Part shown: in pieces, positions 61,056 to 64,000 of the stretch
How positions within the stretch are numbered: the stretch's first letter is position 1
Layout of the letters: each line of letters begins with the position of its first letter
Origin: Pseudomonas deceptionensis
GTDB lineage: Bacteria; Pseudomonadota; Gammaproteobacteria; Pseudomonadales; Pseudomonadaceae
NCBI RefSeq assembly: GCF_900106095.1
Contig: NZ_FNUD01000002.1
Span: 2,935,501 to 2,999,500, forward strand
Length of the DNA: 64,000 nucleotides
Reading direction: 5' to 3'
Notes under the pieces: generated by a model
What the model saw: only the letters and a program-made list of their open reading frames with translations
What the model was told of the DNA's origin: nothing
The model's database searches: none
Position numbers and translations under genes: made by a program

Positions 61056-64000
61056 TCGGCGCATGACGCTGGAGCAGTGGCTGATCGAGCAGTCGCCCAG
61101 CTACCAGCGGATGGAGTCGCCTCCGATCAGCATTGTGCTGAATGACGAACTGATTGAAGCGAAACGCTGGCACAAGGTAGTTTTCAAGCCGTCTGATCAT
61201 GTCGAGATCTATCGCGAGCCCAAGGGCACTGACCCCTTCAGCATCACCTACGCCCTGTTTGCAGGCGCGAAAGCGGTGATGAAGATGATGGTGCCGAAGA
61301 TGCCCGGCATGCCTTCGAACTCTACTGTGCAGGGCAGCCCCCTGACCGAGGCCAGCGCCAAGGGCAACAAGGTCAAGCTGGGCGACACCATTCGCCAGAT
61401 CGCTGGGCACCAAAAGGTATACCCGTCCTACCTGGCTGAACCACGCACCTGGTTTGTTTCTCCACGGGAGCAGTGGATCGAGATGCTGCTGTACGTCTCG
61501 GCGGGCGATCTGGATATTCCTATCAGCAAGATCAAGGTGGGTGAAACACCACTGATTTCGCTGGGTGCCGATGCTCGCGTGACGATCTATCCGCCTGGTG
61601 CGGATGTGTCGGGAGATACCGCATCGATGCTCTGGTACAACGTGGCCGAGGTGGGAGCGAGTTCGAGCGGATCGGCTGGCCTTCAGCTGACGGTTTCAAA
61701 CAGCATCACTCCATCGGCGCGGGCTTCGGCCTACCAGTTCAATGGCGATACCATCTCGATCCCTGCGGGCGCGGGCGCGTTCCCTGTGGATTGGGTCAGC
61801 GGCTTGGTGATTCGTGCGCTGGCTTACTACGAATACACGGTCATCGATGGTGGGGCGGGTCGTGACATCGTCCAAGGCCCTTTGGAGGTGCTCAATCCTG
61901 AAGTCGGCATGCCGATCGAGGTTGTGGGTGCCAACGGCGGGCTGTACATCGTCAACAGCTACACGCCTTATGCGCCTGCAATACCGCCCGGCGCAGGTAC
62001 GGCTTCAACGCTGCGGGGCTCCAGTGCTCCGTCGCGCTACGACTTTGATGTGACACCGTTGTCGTTCACCGTCAGCCGAGGCGGGACGGCGTACCCGGCC
62101 ACCCTGAACACTGCGACAACCGATCTTGCCGGTCTGGTGTCGGCGCTCAACGCTGCCAAGGGCGCTGCGCCATTCATTGCCAGCGCCTCGCTGGGCCGAC
62201 TGCTGATCACGGAAACGTCCGCTTTTGCCGGTATGCCGCTGACATCGACGGACACGACTCTTTTCGGCAGCAGTCCAATCAGCAGCACCGGCACTGCGCC
62301 AACCAGCGGGTCGCCTGAGCAGACCGCAGAGATGACCTTGAACTATGACGGCGGAGCGCCTGCGAATGGCCTTGCGCTGGGCACTGGCTTGGCCTGCATT
62401 GGTCCTAGAGGGTTGAGGTATCGCATCACAGCCTCCGGTAGTTCCATTATTGAAGTCGAGCGTCTGACCTCCGCAGGTGCCGTTGATGAGGATTGGCCTG
62501 GGTTCAGCTATCTGGAAAGCGTCAACAGCGTGATCAACCTCGACCCCTCCAGCCTGCAGGGTGGGTACCGCGGTCCCTTCGTCTGCGCTCCGGTCGGAGA
62601 GAAGGTCACCGCCATCGAGTATTCCGTCTTTGCGGCCAACGGCCTGATTGGTCTTGGAAAGAAAGGGGACATGTACGCTATTTCATCAGGCCACCAGTTT
62701 GAGTACCGGGATGCGGATGTGGCTGGTGCCTGGACGGTATTGCCGAAATGGGTGAGTGGAGCTTCACGTGACGCCCAGGGCTTTACCTTCCGCCATGAGC
62801 TGCCTTATCCAATGCGCCCTGAGTGTCGCCTCAAGCGCCTACCCAAGATCGGCGGCGCGAACGCTGACGAGGTCAACGATGACATGATGTGGTACGGCCT
62901 GCGCGGGCTGCGTCAGATTCGCCCAACCAGCTATCCGGGCATGACTGTCATCTCGGCCAAAATCCGTGGTGCTGACCGGCTCTCAGCGCAATCAGAGAGC
63001 CAGGTGAATCTGGAGGCCACCCGAATCCTCCCACTGCGCAACGGCGGCGCCTGGCAAGCACCTGCACCTACACGCGACATCGTGCCGTGGGTGCTGAATG
63101 TACTCAAATCGCTGGGTTACACCGACGCCGATATCGACCTTGAAGAGTTTGACCAGTTGCACGCGTCCTGTGTTGCCGATGGCCAGCTCTACGACGAGAC
63201 GATTGATGCCTCAAGTATTGCCAAGGAAGCGCTGAACAATGCGCTCGCCTGCGGCTGGGCTGAGCTGACCATCGCTAACGGGCTCATCAGACCAGTCCGT
63301 GATGAGCCTAGAGCCGTATTTGAGCGCGAGTACGGCCCTAAGACCCAAACCTACTCACCGCAGAACATGACCACCGCCTTGAAAATCAGCGGGCCACTTC
63401 CTTCGATCAACGACTTCGATGGTGTGGACGTTGAGTTCTACTCCAGTAAGAGCTGGGCTTGGGAGACTGTCGAGTGCCGTTGGCCGAACGACCTTGGGCT
63501 GAAAGTCGAGAAGGTAAAACTGCCCGGGGTGACTGATCGAGACCGCGCCTATCGGTGGGGTATGCGCCGCCGGGGGCACCAACTGTTCCGATCGGATACT
63601 TACACCTGGGCGACCACGCTGGCCGGGCGTAACTCGGGTTACTTGAGCTTTTGCGCGGTTGCCAGTGATACACCGGGGCTTTGTCAGAGCGCGCTGTTAT
63701 TTGGCGTTCAGCCGGTAATTGACGGGCTGGTACTGGAATCATCGGAGCCGCTGGATTGGTCTGCCGGCGGCGCCCACAAGATCGGAATCAGTCGCCTGGA
63801 TGGCACGTTGTCCGGGCCTTATCCGGCCACTCAAATCGATGAGTTCCACGTCAGGGTCGATGACCTGGACTTCGTGCCCAGCAACGATCCGGCCTTAAAT
63901 TCACCACGCCTGCTGTTTGGCCCTGCTGACAAGTGGGCTTACCCGGTGCTGGTGACCTCGGCCGATCCTTCCGGCGGCAACGTCTCAATGAAGGGAATGC
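60994..64000 (+). CDS. Tail tip/host-specificity protein J-like (TipJ), incomplete
   Basis: A frame stays open from GTG 60994 to the window edge (over 1,000 codons). It reads IEFFPNKMAGSAPMAAYTTD, then RRMTLEQWLIEQSPSYQRME, DHVEIYREPKGTDPFSITYA, LFAGAKAVMKMMVPKMPGMP, and later MTTALKISGPLPSINDFDGV. This is the layout of TipJ/gpJ proteins that contact the host receptor. It overlaps the NlpC gene by 62 bases; ATG 61018 is an alternative start. The receptor-binding C-terminus lies beyond the window. Confidence 0.85.
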   Translation, partial: MIEFFPNKMAGSAPMAAYTTDRRMTLEQWLIEQSPSYQRMESPPISIVLNDELIEAKRWHKVVFKPSDHVEIYREPKGTDPFSITYALFAGAKAVMKMMVPKMPGMPSNSTVQGSPLTEASAKGNKVKLGDTIRQIAGHQKVYPSYLAEPRTWFVSPREQWIEMLLYVSAGDLDIPISKIKVGETPLISLGADARVTIYPPGADVSGDTASMLWYNVAEVGASSSGSAGLQLTVSNSITPSARASAYQFNGDTISIPAGAGAFPVDWVSGLVIRALAYYEYTVIDGGAGRDIVQGPLEVLNPEVGMPIEVVGANGGLYIVNSYTPYAPAIPPGAGTASTLRGSSAPSRYDFDVTPLSFTVSRGGTAYPATLNTATTDLAGLVSALNAAKGAAPFIASASLGRLLITETSAFAGMPLTSTDTTLFGSSPISSTGTAPTSGSPEQTAEMTLNYDGGAPANGLALGTGLACIGPRGLRYRITASGSSIIEVERLTSAGAVDEDWPGFSYLESVNSVINLDPSSLQGGYRGPFVCAPVGEKVTAIEYSVFAANGLIGLGKKGDMYAISSGHQFEYRDADVAGAWTVLPKWVSGASRDAQGFTFRHELPYPMRPECRLKRLPKIGGANADEVNDDMMWYGLRGLRQIRPTSYPGMTVISAKIRGADRLSAQSESQVNLEATRILPLRNGGAWQAPAPTRDIVPWVLNVLKSLGYTDADIDLEEFDQLHASCVADGQLYDETIDASSIAKEALNNALACGWAELTIANGLIRPVRDEPRAVFEREYGPKTQTYSPQNMTTALKISGPLPSINDFDGVDVEFYSSKSWAWETVECRWPNDLGLKVEKVKLPGVTDRDRAYRWGMRRRGHQLFRSDTYTWATTLAGRNSGYLSFCAVASDTPGLCQSALLFGVQPVIDGLVLESSEPLDWSAGGAHKIGISRLDGTLSGPYPATQIDEFHVRVDDLDFVPSNDPALNSPRLLFGPADKWAYPVLVTSADPSGGNVSMKGM

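Noticed and set aside
61056..63742. Several short frames on both strands over the tail-tip region
   Set aside because: One plus-strand frame stays open from 60994 to the edge and reads as a TipJ protein. The short frames are shadows.

Overview
The window is from a Pseudomonas chromosome, most likely of the fluorescens/putida type. It is GC-rich, carries the divergent dpkA/amaD D-lysine cluster known from P. putida and a fused MrpA/B antiporter, and is dotted with Pseudomonas REP pairs (GTGGGAGCGAGCCTGCTCGC). All calls come from reading translations, motifs and gene order; no database search was run.

Bases 1-33,350 are host chromosome. The layout is: the 5' end of an exported protein; a FadH-like dienoyl-CoA reductase; a minus-strand D-lysine uptake and oxidation operon (RpiR-type regulator, binding protein, two permeases, AmaD-like oxidoreductase, ATPase) facing dpkA; a five-gene plus-strand operon (NMT1/THI5-like binding protein, Rieske oxygenase, ABC ATPase, permease, purine/triazine-type amidohydrolase) that looks like uptake and breakdown of an unidentified N-heterocycle; an overlapping AraC regulator and degenerate GGDEF pair; a cluster with a textbook PHO box (TonB-dependent receptor, beta-propeller phytase, private ExbB/ExbD/TonB) that reads as a phosphate-starvation phytate system; a DASS anion transporter; a six-gene Mrp Na+/H+ antiporter operon; an EamA exporter and a divergent XRE-cupin regulator; and tRNA-Cys.

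From just after tRNA-Cys to the right edge (about 33.4-64.0 kb) lies a lambdoid, D3/HK97-like siphovirus prophage that continues beyond the window. The order is: integrase next to tRNA-Cys; minus-strand early genes (DUF4224, DHH phosphoesterase, C5 methyltransferase, NdpA-like, small proteins, a LuxR-HTH membrane protein); a lysogeny operon of S24 repressor plus an HSDR_N nuclease; cro; a DnaT-like and a P-like replication gene; a second tyrosine recombinase; a Q-like antiterminator; holin; HNH; terminase; portal, protease and capsid; head-tail connectors; tail tube; a tail chaperone with a programmed -1 frameshift; a lipoprotein moron; tape measure; DUF1833; NlpC/P60; and an unfinished tail-tip J-like gene. 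No endolysin is visible; it is presumably to the right of the window.

The strongest non-coding signals are the PHO box at 16828; two composite hairpin elements with compensatory changes (16632 and 23531); a perfect operator-like palindrome on a predicted promoter at 40229 that shares half-sites with the repressor/cro region; a structure-rich gap at 39206-39598; an AT-rich array of TGAGAAT palindromes before terminase (47546-47637); and the frameshift heptamer with its stem at 55682.
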